A stretch of DNA of 33,032 bases, taken from positions 1-33,032 of the forward strand of contig NZ_BCWE01000026.1 in assembly GCF_001592105.1 (NCBI RefSeq), given 5' to 3'. The notes under the pieces were generated by a model. The model was given only the letters and a program-made list of their open reading frames with translations. It was not told where the DNA came from and made no database searches. Each line of letters opens with the position of its first letter. The first letter of the stretch is position 1. Origin of the DNA: Desulfolucanica intricata (GTDB taxonomy: Bacteria > Bacillota > Desulfotomaculia > Desulfotomaculales > Desulfofarciminaceae). Both the position numbers and the translations under genes were made by a program. Shown in pieces: positions 5,968 to 14,804 of this stretch.

Positions 5968-7811
5968 TTTGTTACCTCACTTCCTCCTGAAACTGCTACA
6001 TATCTGAAGCCAAAGGGACCTTTTTCCTTGCTGACCTTACCTTCCAATACATATTTGTCCATTAAATCAAATAACTCCTTACGGGTAATTTTTCTGGCCA
6101 ACTTTTTCTCCAACAGTGGCAAAAAAATATTTTCCCCGCCTTCGGAAATAGGTAATAAATCCCTGACAGCTTCCCAGAAGGCATCAGCATTATTCTTAAA
6201 GTGTTCCGCCAACTCATCAAAGGGATTCTTAACGTGCGGGCTTACCGTCTCAGTACATCTAAACCGGATTGGTATGGCGCGGCCTGTAATAGCAGAAGAA
6301 ATAAAGGCATTTCCCGAATTTAAGTACGGAAGCCGCCTGCTTTCTTCAACTCCTAAATCGGTCTCTTCTTTTATTACTTCTATATCATTGGAACGAACAG
6401 TGCGGAAAATAATTTTTGTATTTAATTGAGCGGTAACAGTATCATCCAGCAGAGCCGGACGCTGTGTAGCCAGACAAATATTTACACCGTATTTTCGTCC
6501 TTCCTGGGCTATTGTTTTAATAACCCGCTTGGAGAGAGTATCCCGCTCGCCCTTTAATACAAAGGAATGGGCCTCATCTGTAAAAATTATAAACGGTGGG
6601 AACCAGTCTGCAACTTCACCTTTCTGTTGGGCATCCCGGTAATCCCTGCGTTTTTTATACAACCTGTCAAAAACGTAAGCACCGTACACCTGCAATAGTT
6701 TTAAAGGTCCTCTCAGCACTGCTATTTTACCCCTCATAACCGAATCTTCAATCGGTCTGGTGGTGGAACCGAAGAGTCCTTCATAAAAAAGATTATTTAA
6801 TCGCCAGGAAATACCCCTCACAGTTGATGAATGGGCAATTCTTCCACTAAGTTTGGACATCTGATTATATATTTTTCGCTCAAAATCGTTCAACTTATCC
6901 GGTTCAAAGCCTTCCAGTACCATCATCATATATTTTATTTTAGTACTAAAGGATTCATAGGAGTCTTTTTTGCTGTGCAGTACCCCGACAGCATTATCCA
7001 TAGCTTCGGTCAACTGCTCATTCGCTCCCAGGAGGCTTTTTAAAGCACCGGTATCCAAGTCTTCAAAATTAACTCCTACATCCCTGCCCACTGTAAACAG
7101 AGCAAAGCTGTTCCGGTAATTATGCCGGTGCTCCGGGGGAAGATTAGGGAAGCTATCTCTAAAGTCCATTTCGTAATGAGGGTCTAAAACTATGCCCGGT
7201 ACATTTTTTTTCATGAATTCTTCAATGACTACCCTCAATCCAAAGGATTTTCCCGAACCTGAGCCACCAAATATTCCTATATGAGGGTATTCATTCATTG
7301 CTCTGTAATCAAAAATAAAAGGTACTGCTTTTTGGGTTCCTACCTTGTTTCCCTCATATATAGACAATACATTTTGTATTTCTCCCGGCAGGGTATGAAA
7401 AAGACCTGCGGTTCCCCTGATTTCTCCTAAGGTTAAACCCCCTTCAGGATAAACTTTTATTAATAAATCACTGACTTCGCTAAAAACCGGTAACCGCACT
7501 TTTGCCCCCACACTTACCGGAGTACTGATTTCGCCGATGATTCGAACCTTAGCCAGATTTATTTCTTCCTTATCTATATCATAACCTACTGCTTTTAAGG
7601 CCGTAATGACTTTATCGTCCACCAGGGCATTATGCTCGGTAGACAGTGGTATGTAGCGGTTAAAAGATTGTGTTTCCACCACTTCGCCCCTTGGATTTTC
7701 TCGCCCGGGATCCTCAATAAGCAAGATTTCATTTATTTCGAATTTTCTCTTTCTGGAAGCAATAAATACTTCCTGTTGGGTAGTAATACCGACAACTTGC
7801 AATACTATCAC
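5964..7811 (-). CDS. herA: HerA-like hexameric DNA translocase (DUF87 ATPase)
   Basis: The 615-residue protein has an N-terminal beta-barrel region (about 1-150, HAS-barrel type). It is followed by a RecA/FtsK-type ATPase with Walker A GGSGSGKS (182-189) and Walker B IIFTDEAH (408-415), then an LATQRP segment (448-452) typical of HerA/VirB4 ATPases. HerA forms a ring that drives DNA through the NurA nuclease. The start is GTG, 9 bases after the nurA stop; the stop overlaps the mre11 start. The length is similar to or slightly above archaeal HerA (about 500-600). The C-terminal 60 residues read as a small winged-helix-like domain. Context with nurA and mre11/rad50 makes the assignment strong. 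Confidence 0.9.
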   Translation of the reverse strand: MIVLQVVGITTQQEVFIASRKRKFEINEILLIEDPGRENPRGEVVETQSFNRYIPLSTEHNALVDDKVITALKAVGYDIDKEEINLAKVRIIGEISTPVSVGAKVRLPVFSEVSDLLIKVYPEGGLTLGEIRGTAGLFHTLPGEIQNVLSIYEGNKVGTQKAVPFIFDYRAMNEYPHIGIFGGSGSGKSFGLRVVIEEFMKKNVPGIVLDPHYEMDFRDSFPNLPPEHRHNYRNSFALFTVGRDVGVNFEDLDTGALKSLLGANEQLTEAMDNAVGVLHSKKDSYESFSTKIKYMMMVLEGFEPDKLNDFERKIYNQMSKLSGRIAHSSTVRGISWRLNNLFYEGLFGSTTRPIEDSVMRGKIAVLRGPLKLLQVYGAYVFDRLYKKRRDYRDAQQKGEVADWFPPFIIFTDEAHSFVLKGERDTLSKRVIKTIAQEGRKYGVNICLATQRPALLDDTVTAQLNTKIIFRTVRSNDIEVIKEETDLGVEESRRLPYLNSGNAFISSAITGRAIPIRFRCTETVSPHVKNPFDELAEHFKNNADAFWEAVRDLLPISEGGENIFLPLLEKKLARKITRKELFDLMDKYVLEGKVSKEKGPFGFRYVAVSGGSEVTK

Positions 7812-7820
7812 CCGCTTTAA

Positions 7821-8801
7821 CTAGTAATCACGGCGTTTTCTGTTAGGGATAAAAAATTTTTCCCTGATCTCAGCATCCAGACTTACATTAATTAAAAGTT
7901 CCAATTCTTTATTAGACAGCCTAATTTCAGTATCAACAATATCCAGCAGGATGGGTATACCACGCGAACCGGAGGGAGTAATTGAATAAAGATAGTTCAT
8001 TATTTCAAAAGCTTGTCCTGACTGCTGCTCCAAAAAATCACAGGCAATTGCCTGAGGTGCCTGGGAAAAACGGGCGAAAGCGGTGTAGTAGCTCCTTTTT
8101 TTAACTACACTGCCAAACTCCGGCATAAAACACTCCCCCGGATTCATTAAACCAAATAATATTTCCCTATCGTAAACAGGGGACTTACTATTATTTAGTT
8201 CCAGTTTCTCGACCAGACCAAAGGATTTAGCTTCTTCAATTACACCCACAGTAAGTATACCTTTAGATAAAGCTAGTTTTTGATAATTTTGCCATTCTTG
8301 AAAAGCATATCTTTCAAAACGCGCAAATCCACCGTCAAACATGATTAAAAAAGGCTGGTATTCACGAACCGACTGCATAGCGGCATTAAGCTCCATTACA
8401 GCCAAAGTACAGTCCTTTTTATGTAGAAGAGCCTGTTCCGGGGAGATTTTTAACTCATTATGGCCTTCCAACTCTCGATAATGCTCCGAAACCAGTGGAG
8501 AGAATACCTTTGTTAGGACAACATTATTGTTATTGGATACCTTGGCCTGGGCTTGAAACAGGTAGATCATATACGGAAATATCGAACCAATTGAATTGAC
8601 TGAGCCGTCAACAGCAGCAACCGGGCTGCCGCCGCTCCAACTTAAAATCTGATCTGCTGACATTTCTGATAACATATTAAAACAGCCCAAATTATCAGCT
8701 AACTTTTTCCTTAAACCGGCCCTGGATGCAGAAAAAGCTAATCTATTTTTTAGTTCAAGATTTATTTCTTTAAGGTTTTCTTTTAATAACTGATTGATCA
8801 A
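7821..8801 (-). CDS. nurA: NurA-domain nuclease
   Basis: The 326-residue protein shows the RNase H-like NurA pattern: VAAVDGSVN with D65, IMFDGGF with D156, an internal IEEAKSF (189-194) and a late PILLDIVDTEIRLS with D287/D290. These acidic residues hold the metal ions for 5'-3' exonuclease and endonuclease activity. In archaea NurA works inside the HerA ring, and herA follows here after 9 bases. The start is TTG behind a clear GGAGG. This is the first gene of the operon; the previous gene on this strand ends with a terminator at 8879-8910, so the operon promoter must lie in 8802-8878, but I could not identify a clean -35/-10 pair there. Confidence 0.85.
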   Translation of the reverse strand: MINQLLKENLKEINLELKNRLAFSASRAGLRKKLADNLGCFNMLSEMSADQILSWSGGSPVAAVDGSVNSIGSIFPYMIYLFQAQAKVSNNNNVVLTKVFSPLVSEHYRELEGHNELKISPEQALLHKKDCTLAVMELNAAMQSVREYQPFLIMFDGGFARFERYAFQEWQNYQKLALSKGILTVGVIEEAKSFGLVEKLELNNSKSPVYDREILFGLMNPGECFMPEFGSVVKKRSYYTAFARFSQAPQAIACDFLEQQSGQAFEIMNYLYSITPSGSRGIPILLDIVDTEIRLSNKELELLINVSLDAEIREKFFIPNRKRRDY

Positions 8802-8878
8802 AATTTTCCTCCAGCTGATAAATTTAATTTAATCCTGCCTATATATTTTCTTTTTTCTACAAGAAATACCTCTTAAAA

Positions 8879-8910
8879 ATAAAAAACCACTACCTAATTC
8901 AGTGTAGTGA
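8879..8910 (-). terminator. terminator between membrane-protein gene and nurA operon
   Basis: CCACTAC (8887-8893) pairs with GTAGTG (8904-8909); on the minus strand a run of T follows. It separates the nurA operon from the upstream gene. Confidence 0.75.
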
Positions 8911-8938
8911 ATAATAAATTATTCTTCTATTTTAAGAA

Positions 8939-9424
8939 TTACCGATCGTTTTTAAATAATATCGGTTCTCCACCGGATATAAAAATAGCAACAGCTCCGG
9001 AAGCTGCGGGAATAAGCACCAGCTCAATAAACATACCTTGACTATCAACAAAACCACATTCCTTACCAAGCATTCCACCGATAAGCATGTTTGCCGTCAA
9101 TACATCTACCGCAGCAGGTAGGGCTGTAACCAGAGCACCCATAATAAAAATCCCTTTGCGCAAAGCATTCTTATTATAGTCCTTAGCCTTTCTATAACAG
9201 CCCATATAAATACATGCAGCTAATACTCCAATCATGTTAACTGTAAAAAATATAAATAAAAGAGCTATCAGTATTATACAGATATCGATTCCCAAGGGTT
9301 TTCCGTATTTGTAAAGCAAACTACCGGCTGCAAAAAAACCAATATTTGCAAACCCCAGTACTAAACCTAACAGAATTGCTACTCGGGAAGTTTCCTTTTG
9401 AAAATTTCGGGGACGGGCTTGCAT
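8939..9424 (-). CDS. hypothetical membrane protein
   Basis: No family was recognised. The 161-residue product has four hydrophobic segments: IGFFAAGSLLY, ICIILIALLFIFFTV, an alanine-rich segment around FIMGALVTALPAA, and LVLIPAASGAVAIFI. Short charged loops lie between them (GCYRKAKDYNKNALRKG). I chose the ATG at 9424, preceded by an AAGGGGGG ribosome site; a GTG at 9460 would add 12 residues but overlaps that site. It is monocistronic between the tRNA-Gly/Asp unit and a terminator. A perfect palindrome AATTCACT/AGTGAATT lies just upstream (9454-9470) and could be an operator. Confidence 0.65.
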   Translation of the reverse strand: MQARPRNFQKETSRVAILLGLVLGFANIGFFAAGSLLYKYGKPLGIDICIILIALLFIFFTVNMIGVLAACIYMGCYRKAKDYNKNALRKGIFIMGALVTALPAAVDVLTANMLIGGMLGKECGFVDSQGMFIELVLIPAASGAVAIFISGGEPILFKNDR

Positions 9425-9544
9425 TTTATAAAAAGCACCCCCCTTTGTAAAAAAATTCACTAAGTGAATTATTCATTAACTTACCTAAAGAATAACATTT
9501 TATAATAAAAATAACAAGATTTATTTTAAAAGTAAGTAAAAAAA

Positions 9545-9576
9545 TAAAAAAGCTATTGCCATTACAGCAATAACTT
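9545..9576 (-). terminator. terminator of the tRNA-Asp/tRNA-Gly transcript
   Basis: GCTATTGC (9552-9559) pairs with GCAATAAC (9566-9573) with a wobble, followed on the minus strand by a T-run. Confidence 0.75.
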
Positions 9577-9580
9577 CTAT

Positions 9581-9655
9581 TGGAGCGGAAGACGGGATTC
9601 GAACCCGCGACCCTCGCCTTGGCAAGGCGATGCTCTACCACTGAGCCACTTCCGC
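9581..9655 (-). tRNA. tRNA-Gly (anticodon GCC)
   Basis: On the minus strand the gene starts GCGGAAGTGGCTCAGT and has a GC-rich anticodon stem CGCCT/AGGCG around loop TGCCA giving anticodon GCC. The T loop is standard (GGTTCGAATCC) and the CCA end is encoded. It is transcribed after tRNA-Asp in the same unit. Confidence 0.95.
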
Positions 9656-9663
9656 ACTAATTA

Positions 9664-9740
9664 TGGCGGAGCTGACGGGAGTCGAACCCGCGATCTTCGG
9701 CGTGACAGGCCGACATGTTAGACCACTACACCACAGCTCC
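9664..9740 (-). tRNA. tRNA-Asp (anticodon GTC)
   Basis: On the minus strand the gene starts GGAGCTGTGGTGTAGTGG. The anticodon arm CGGCCTGTCACGCCG gives anticodon GTC, the T loop is GGTTCGACTCC, and CCA is encoded. It is the first of a two-tRNA unit with Gly. Confidence 0.95.
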
Positions 9741-9767
9741 AATTTTTATGTCTCATTCACGAATAAT

Positions 9768-9796
9768 AGTATACAAAAAAATGTACCATAAGTCAA
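9768..9796 (-). promoter_or_regulatory. promoter of the tRNA-Asp/tRNA-Gly unit
   Basis: TTGACT (9791-9796) and TATACT (9768-9773) on the minus strand are 17 bases apart, a near-consensus sigma-A promoter about 30 bases before tRNA-Asp. Confidence 0.75.
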
Positions 9797-9801
9797 CTGT
9801 T

Positions 9802-10143
9802 TTAAGACATACTATACAAAAAAACTGTCAGCAAGGTTATAAAGTGAAGGAATTGGTCTACTACATCTATAAATGTCAGTGTTCTTAAATCTCCCGGGCT
9901 TGGTTTAAAAAATGTGCCTTTAAGCCAGTCAATTAGAAAATGAGTAGTAAACAAGAAAAAAACTTTCCAATAAGCAAAAAGCTTAAGATGTATAAGAATA
10001 ATGCTGATGATTCCGGTCCAGATAACTACATGCAGTGCCAGTGCACATAAAGATTTACGCTTGAGCTTGGAAAGTGCATTCATTTGTAAAAAAACATCAC
10101 CCAAAATATGACCGAAAAATATAAGGGCAAATTGGTATAACAT
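9802..10143 (-). CDS. DUF3307 family membrane protein
   Basis: The 113-residue protein shows the conserved pattern of DUF3307: an N-terminal FGHILGDVFLQ segment, a central HFLIDWLK motif and a DQFLHF motif near the C-terminus, spread over about four membrane helices. The histidine/aspartate pairs recall membrane-embedded metal-dependent families, but no function is established. I start at the ATG at 10143, which has GGAGG seven bases upstream; the frame extends further but without a ribosome site. It stands alone between cinA (divergent) and the tRNA unit. Confidence 0.75.
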   Translation of the reverse strand: MLYQFALIFFGHILGDVFLQMNALSKLKRKSLCALALHVVIWTGIISIILIHLKLFAYWKVFFLFTTHFLIDWLKGTFFKPSPGDLRTLTFIDVVDQFLHFITLLTVFLYSMS

Positions 10144-10261
10144 TATGCTTCCTCCACCGGAGTCTATAATTATCATACAAAAATTATATTAATTTGTATA
10201 GAGTTGTGTAATATAATTTATTTAGTATCTATGGCAAATTAAATTGAAATGTGGTGAATTG

Positions 10262-11461
10262 ATGAAGGCAGAAGTTATTTTTACCGGTACCGAGCTGCTG
10301 TTAGGACAGATTCTTAATACCAACGCCCAGTATTTGCAGCAGGCACTTGCATCTATTGGTGTGGATCTGTATTATCAAGTAACTGTCGGCGATAATTTGA
10401 GCCGGATAATAGAAGCTATTCAACAGGCCCGGGCCCGGGCTGATTTAATTATTATTGGTGGCGGGTTGGGACCTACGGAAGATGATTTAAGTAAAGAAGC
10501 TTTGGCAGCTGCTCTGAATCTTCAGCTAAAAGAAAATTCCGTTGCACTAAAAATTGTTGAGCGATTTTTTAAGCAATATGGCCTGAAAATGTCTTCAAAT
10601 AATCTTAAACAAGCCCTATTGCCCGAGGGTGCTCGTGTTATAGATAATCCGGCAGGAACAGCACCGGGAATTGTTTTGGAACATAACCAAAAAATTTATA
10701 TTTTATTACCGGGGCCGCCGGGTGAATTTAAGAGAATGCTGGAAAAAGAAGTTCTTCCTTTTTTGCGAAAGCGCATCGGTAAAAATTTAATGGTTATTCG
10801 TTCTAAAGTCTTAAAGCTAACCGGGATCGGTGAAGCTGCCCTTGATGAAAAATTAGGAGAGCTTTTGCATAGCTCTAATCCCTCCGTAGCTCCAACTGCT
10901 AAATTGTCTAAAGTACATTTAAGAATTACTGCCAAAGCTCAAAATAATACTACAGCTGATCAGATGATTGAAAATATGGAGGAAAAGATACGTAATAAAC
11001 TAAATGATTTCATATATGGAGTGAATGAAGACACACTGGCCAAAGCCGTAATAAAACAGCTTCAGAAAAAAAACTGTCGCCTTTCCCTGGTTGAAGTATT
11101 TACGGGTGGATATATAAACCATTTATTAACCAGTATTCCGGGACATAAAAATTATCTAGATCTCTGTATTTCTACATCTAACAGCGAAAAGCTGGCTAAT
11201 TTATTACATATTGCTCCGGATCTTTTTAAGCAAAATAACTATGTTGAATTAGCAGCTGCTCTGGCAACAGGTATTAAAAATTACACCAATGCGGATATTG
11301 GCTTTGCGATTACAGGTTCATACCAGGAAGGGTTAGTATATATAGGAACAGCTTATAAGGATTCTTCAGTCAAAAAAATGCAGTTATGGGGTTCTGCACA
11401 TGAAATGAAAGAACGGGCCGCAACCACTTCTTTGTCAGCCTTGTGGCAGATGTTAAAGTAA
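10262..11461 (+). CDS. cinA: CinA-like protein with degenerate C-terminal deamidase domain
   Basis: The protein (about 399 residues) has the N-terminal MoCF/COG1058 domain with the classical KAEVIFTGTELLLGQILNTN start, GGGLGPTEDD and LLPGPPGEF, as in CinA proteins linked to pyridine-nucleotide repair (ADP-ribose pyrophosphatase). The C-terminal half aligns with nicotinamide-nucleotide amidase (PncC), but the catalytic ESCTGG reads EVFTGG (at 11090-11110) and the later IAGPGG reads SYQEG-like. The ATG at 10262 has GGTGA nearby; an in-frame TTG lies 18 bases earlier. The full length argues against simple decay. The first domain is probably active and the second probably not. Confidence 0.85.
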   Translation: MKAEVIFTGTELLLGQILNTNAQYLQQALASIGVDLYYQVTVGDNLSRIIEAIQQARARADLIIIGGGLGPTEDDLSKEALAAALNLQLKENSVALKIVERFFKQYGLKMSSNNLKQALLPEGARVIDNPAGTAPGIVLEHNQKIYILLPGPPGEFKRMLEKEVLPFLRKRIGKNLMVIRSKVLKLTGIGEAALDEKLGELLHSSNPSVAPTAKLSKVHLRITAKAQNNTTADQMIENMEEKIRNKLNDFIYGVNEDTLAKAVIKQLQKKNCRLSLVEVFTGGYINHLLTSIPGHKNYLDLCISTSNSEKLANLLHIAPDLFKQNNYVELAAALATGIKNYTNADIGFAITGSYQEGLVYIGTAYKDSSVKKMQLWGSAHEMKERAATTSLSALWQMLK

Positions 11462-11538
11462 GTAAGTTAAATATAAAAAAATATTCTGTATTGAAAATTC
11501 GTTTCGGTTTAAACTATGTAGCAAGGAGGTGCGTATCA

Positions 11539-11676
11539 GTGAAAAAGGAAAATGGTATGTACCGGGAACCTTATGCTCCACAAAAAAACAACTTATCTCC
11601 GAGAAAACGCAAAGCAACAATTAAAACACCGGATTATGTACCGGGTTATGTGTATGATCCCCGGGACGAAAAATGA
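11539..11676 (+). CDS. small basic hypothetical protein
   Basis: A 45-residue frame starts at GTG nine bases after a very strong AAGGAGG. It has a basic middle (NLSPRKRKATIK) and a tyrosine/proline-rich end (TPDYVPGYVYDPRDEK). No family was recognised. It follows cinA by about 80 bases on the same strand and is closed by a hairpin, so it may be its second operon gene. The ribosome site is the main argument that it is real. A longer frame opening at 11443 overlaps cinA and is unlikely. Confidence 0.55.
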   Translation: MKKENGMYREPYAPQKNNLSPRKRKATIKTPDYVPGYVYDPRDEK

Positions 11677-11689
11677 TAGCAGCCTCCTA

Positions 11690-11722
11690 AAAACCCCACA
11701 TGTGGTGGGGTTACAATATTTT
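11690..11722 (+). terminator. hairpin after cinA and the small basic gene
   Basis: AACCCCACA/TGTGGTGGGGTT forms a strong stem (11692-11712) followed by a weak T-rich tract. Confidence 0.65.
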
Positions 11723-11728
11723 TAGCAG

Positions 11729-11754
11729 CTTATGCTTACTGCTTATGCTTACTG
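11729..11754. repeat. 13-base tandem duplication
   Basis: CTTATGCTTACTG occurs twice back to back (11729-11741, 11742-11754) in the gap between the cinA unit and the methylase gene. Confidence 0.8.
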
Positions 11755-11785
11755 TTGATAGTTTGAATATGAGCCGAATTTCTTA

Positions 11786-13435
11786 CTAGTGTCGCTCCTG
11801 CCATTTATAGACTTCTAATTTCTTCCCTCTGTTACTTGTTTGTTCTTCCTTAACTTGTTCAAAGTATTTACTCAAAATCTGCTCTAAATCTTTTTGTATG
11901 TTTTCCTCTTCATCCAAGGCACCTGAGTTTACAAACAATGGTATTAATTCCTGATACACCAAGTCAGTAGTTGCTCCGCCCTGTTTTTTTATTAGTTCTC
12001 TGGTTTTATTGACAACAGTTTTCTCCAAATTAATTTTAGCCGCTGGCATAAAAATATGTCTTCGCAAAGGTTTAATAAAGTTAAGAATAAAATCCCCTGT
12101 TATTCTTTTTTGATGATATAAACCCTGAGAAGAAGACAGTTTAGCCTGTGGCTGATGAACTACATTGATAAGCTCAAAGCCTGCTTCACGAAGGCAGTAC
12201 AGTAAAATTTTCCATATCCGTAAATCCCGGTTATGAAAGGTTAGTGACATATATGCTCCTGGTTTCATTTTATTATAAATTTCTTTAAAAGCCGCCAGCA
12301 GCATTATTTTATAATTATCAAGGGATTTATTATATGTTTCATTTTTACTGACTACGATTTCTTCCCGGTAATTTAGAGTAAACCCGAGCCAGGCTGCCCA
12401 GAGTGAACTCATTTCCAAGTAAGGTACTGATGCACCATAAGGAGGATCAGTAAAAACATAATCTACAGAATTATCTTCTATCTGTGGAAGATTAGCAGCA
12501 CTTTGCTGCAGTAAAAGATAATTCCCGGATTTAATTAGAGTATTAGTTTCTTTTTTGCCCCTGTAAATACGTTTAAATTTATTAGAAAAATAATGCCATA
12601 CATTTAACTCTTGAGAAGCACCGTTATGAGGGATCCAAAAACCCATTACCTTCCAACCGGGGCCCTGCCCCTTTGAATGCATAATCATTTTTGAACCCTG
12701 TACCAGAGCGGAGGAAAATACGAATCTCATAATATCTTTAACGCTTATATCAACATATTTCTCAATAGCCTTTAATAACAAACCTAAAGCCAGCAAATTT
12801 CGGCGGGTAAACAAATCAGTAACCCCGTAACCGGGAGCGTTAATCTGGTTATTTTTAGGCAATTCTATTGTAGGTATCCAGAGATTATAATCTTTTATAA
12901 AAGTGAAATAATTACGGTTTATAGATTCTAATATTTCATTATCCTTAAAAGAAAACTTTTTAATAATAGCTTTACGCTGAGAATAGCAATTACAGCAATA
13001 TTTTACCTCAACCGGCTGCCCGTTAAGCCAGTGATAAGAAATAGCGTGAGCGTTTCGACCACAATAAATGCAGTTAGTGGTATAAAGCCTGTTAATTATT
13101 GAGGCTGCTTTTTCTTTCAGCAAGTTAAAATTATCTTTCAGAGCATCCAGAGAAACCGGCCTAACAGTACTTTCGGTTATAAAGTGAGCAACAGGATTTA
13201 TATCTACTCCCAAAGCCCGCCTGTTTAGTTTAAGTGCCTCAATAATAGTTACTCCACTGCCCATAAAAGGGTCCAATACTAAATCTCCGGGTTTTGTAAA
13301 ATATTCAATATAGGCATTAATTATATTATGTGGTTTTCTGGCCCAATATTTGTGCATTAAATAATGGGCTGGATGTGTTGCTGCATCTATAGGATAATCT
13401 ATGGGCTTATAGCGAAAATCCTTATGCAAAACCAC
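11786..13435 (-). CDS. orphan DNA methylase (probably N6-adenine) with internal cysteine cluster
   Basis: The 549-residue protein has S-adenosylmethionine motif I DPFMGSG (55-61) followed by GVDINPVA. The catalytic motif IV DPPYGAS is at 330-336, so the binding motif comes before the catalytic one. Between them is a cysteine cluster (CIYC at 122-125, CCNC at 147-150) that looks like a zinc ribbon inside a roughly 270-residue insertion. The DPPY motif suggests adenine-N6 or cytosine-N4 modification. No restriction enzyme gene is adjacent, so it is an orphan or has a non-defence role. GTG start at 13435, 37 bases after the paaK stop; no terminator lies between, so it may be on the T-box-controlled transcript. 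The target sequence cannot be read from the gene. Confidence 0.8.
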   Translation of the reverse strand: MVLHKDFRYKPIDYPIDAATHPAHYLMHKYWARKPHNIINAYIEYFTKPGDLVLDPFMGSGVTIIEALKLNRRALGVDINPVAHFITESTVRPVSLDALKDNFNLLKEKAASIINRLYTTNCIYCGRNAHAISYHWLNGQPVEVKYCCNCYSQRKAIIKKFSFKDNEILESINRNYFTFIKDYNLWIPTIELPKNNQINAPGYGVTDLFTRRNLLALGLLLKAIEKYVDISVKDIMRFVFSSALVQGSKMIMHSKGQGPGWKVMGFWIPHNGASQELNVWHYFSNKFKRIYRGKKETNTLIKSGNYLLLQQSAANLPQIEDNSVDYVFTDPPYGASVPYLEMSSLWAAWLGFTLNYREEIVVSKNETYNKSLDNYKIMLLAAFKEIYNKMKPGAYMSLTFHNRDLRIWKILLYCLREAGFELINVVHQPQAKLSSSQGLYHQKRITGDFILNFIKPLRRHIFMPAAKINLEKTVVNKTRELIKKQGGATTDLVYQELIPLFVNSGALDEEENIQKDLEQILSKYFEQVKEEQTSNRGKKLEVYKWQERH

Positions 13436-13472
13436 GCCATATCAACTCCACCGGTCAGTATATTCTGACACA

Positions 13473-14771
13473 CTAAAACAAATCTCTACGGTCAACAACC
13501 CGCTTCGCCTTACCTTCACTCCTTGGAATAGTATGGGGTTCGACCAGCTTAATACGGGAAGAGATGCCAAGCACAGATAATATACGGTGCCGCAGGCGGG
13601 CTTCCAAGTCTTCTAAAAACCGCACCCGGTCAGAAAACATATTAGCTGACAATTCAACCCATATCTCCAGTGAATCCAAATTATCTTTACGGTCTACCAC
13701 TAACTGGTAGTGGGGTTCGGTTTCTCCGAATTCTAACAATACACTTTCAATTTGAGATGGGAATACATTTACACCACGTATAATTAACATATCATCGGTA
13801 CGCCCGGTAATTCTTTCGATGCGGGCATGTGTGCGGCCGCAGGCACACTTTTCCCGATGAATGACAGAAATATCTCTGGTCCGGTACCGAATAACGGGTA
13901 GTGCTTCTTTAGTCAAGGTAGTAAATACCAGTTCACCTTTTTCTCCATCAGGGAGCGGTGTACCGGTCACAGGATCAATTACCTCTACAATGAAGTGATC
14001 TTCAAAAATATGCAGTCCTGCCTTCTCCGAACATTCGCAACCTACACCGGGGCCAAGCACTTCACTTAGTCCATAAATATCCAGGGCTAAAATACCTAAC
14101 TTATCTTCCAATTGCCGGCGCATTTGATCCGTCCACGGTTCCGCACCAAACAAACCTGCTTTTAAATGTATTGAATCCATTCCCATACCTTCTGCTGTTT
14201 CAGCCAGATATAAAGCATAACTGGGGGTACAGGTAAGAATAGTTGAGCCAAAATCTCTCATAATCATTATCTGCCGGTCTGTGTTTCCCGCAGAAATCGG
14301 AATTATAGTAGCACCGATGCGCTCAGCACCATAATGAATACCTAAACCACCTGTAAAAAACCCGTAACCAAAAGCATTATGAACAAAGTCACTTTTGGTG
14401 GTTCCAGCCATAGTTAAAGCGCGGGCCACTAAATCTGCCCAAGTAGATAAGTCATTTTTTGTGTAGCCGACCACAGTAGGTTTACCGGTTGTTCCGGAAG
14501 AGGCATGCACCCGTACAACTTCATCCATAGGTACAGCAAACAAACCATAAGGATAGTTATCACGCAAATCTTGTTTGGTGGTAAAAGGAAGATGACGTAA
14601 ATCGTCGATGGAACTTAGATCACCGGCGGTTAAGCCAACTTGCTCAAAAGCTTTCTGATAAAATGGTACATTTTGATTAACTTTATAAACTAATTTTCTC
14701 AACTTTTCCAATTGAACATTTACTAACTCGTCTCTTGACATTGTCTCATTTTTTTGATCCCAGTAGTTCAT
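13473..14771 (-). CDS. paaK: phenylacetate-CoA ligase
   Basis: The 432-residue protein is a full-length PaaK. It has the AMP-binding loop SSGTTGKPT (91-99), a [10 protein letters not shown] segment, [13 protein letters not shown] and the [11 protein letters not shown] region of the C-terminal domain, which ends in the usual [13 protein letters not shown]. It forms phenylacetyl-CoA (or other aryl-acetyl-CoA) from the acid, ATP and CoA. It lies 33 bases after paaI, with a good GGGGAG ribosome site. The pair is preceded by a T-box leader, so expression appears to rise when a specific tRNA is uncharged. No indolepyruvate oxidoreductase or ring-cleavage genes are in view. The enzyme identity is firm; the direction of use is inferred. 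Confidence 0.92.
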   Translation of the reverse strand: MNYWDQKNETMSRDELVNVQLEKLRKLVYKVNQNVPFYQKAFEQVGLTAGDLSSIDDLRHLPFTTKQDLRDNYPYGLFAVPMDEVVRVHASSGTTGKPTVVGYTKNDLSTWADLVARALTMAGTTKSDFVHNAFGYGFFTGGLGIHYGAERIGATIIPISAGNTDRQIMIMRDFGSTILTCTPSYALYLAETAEGMGMDSIHLKAGLFGAEPWTDQMRRQLEDKLGILALDIYGLSEVLGPGVGCECSEKAGLHIFEDHFIVEVIDPVTGTPLPDGEKGELVFTTLTKEALPVIRYRTRDISVIHREKCACGRTHARIERITGRTDDMLIIRGVNVFPSQIESVLLEFGETEPHYQLVVDRKDNLDSLEIWVELSANMFSDRVRFLEDLEARLRHRILSVLGISSRIKLVEPHTIPRSEGKAKRVVDRRDLF

Positions 14772-14804
14772 TCTAAATCACTCCCCAATTCATATTAACA
14801 ACTT

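Noticed and set aside
5171-6429. Plus-strand frames within the mre11 and herA genes
   Set aside because: They are antisense shadows without ribosome sites or recognisable domains.
9426-9641. 71-codon frame on the minus strand
   Set aside because: It begins in the tRNA-Gly gene (the MVEHRLAKARVAGSNPVF shadow is typical of tRNA) and runs into the neighbouring upstream region.
11443-11538. Upstream extension of the small basic protein overlapping cinA
   Set aside because: The strong AAGGAGG directly before GTG 11539 marks the start.
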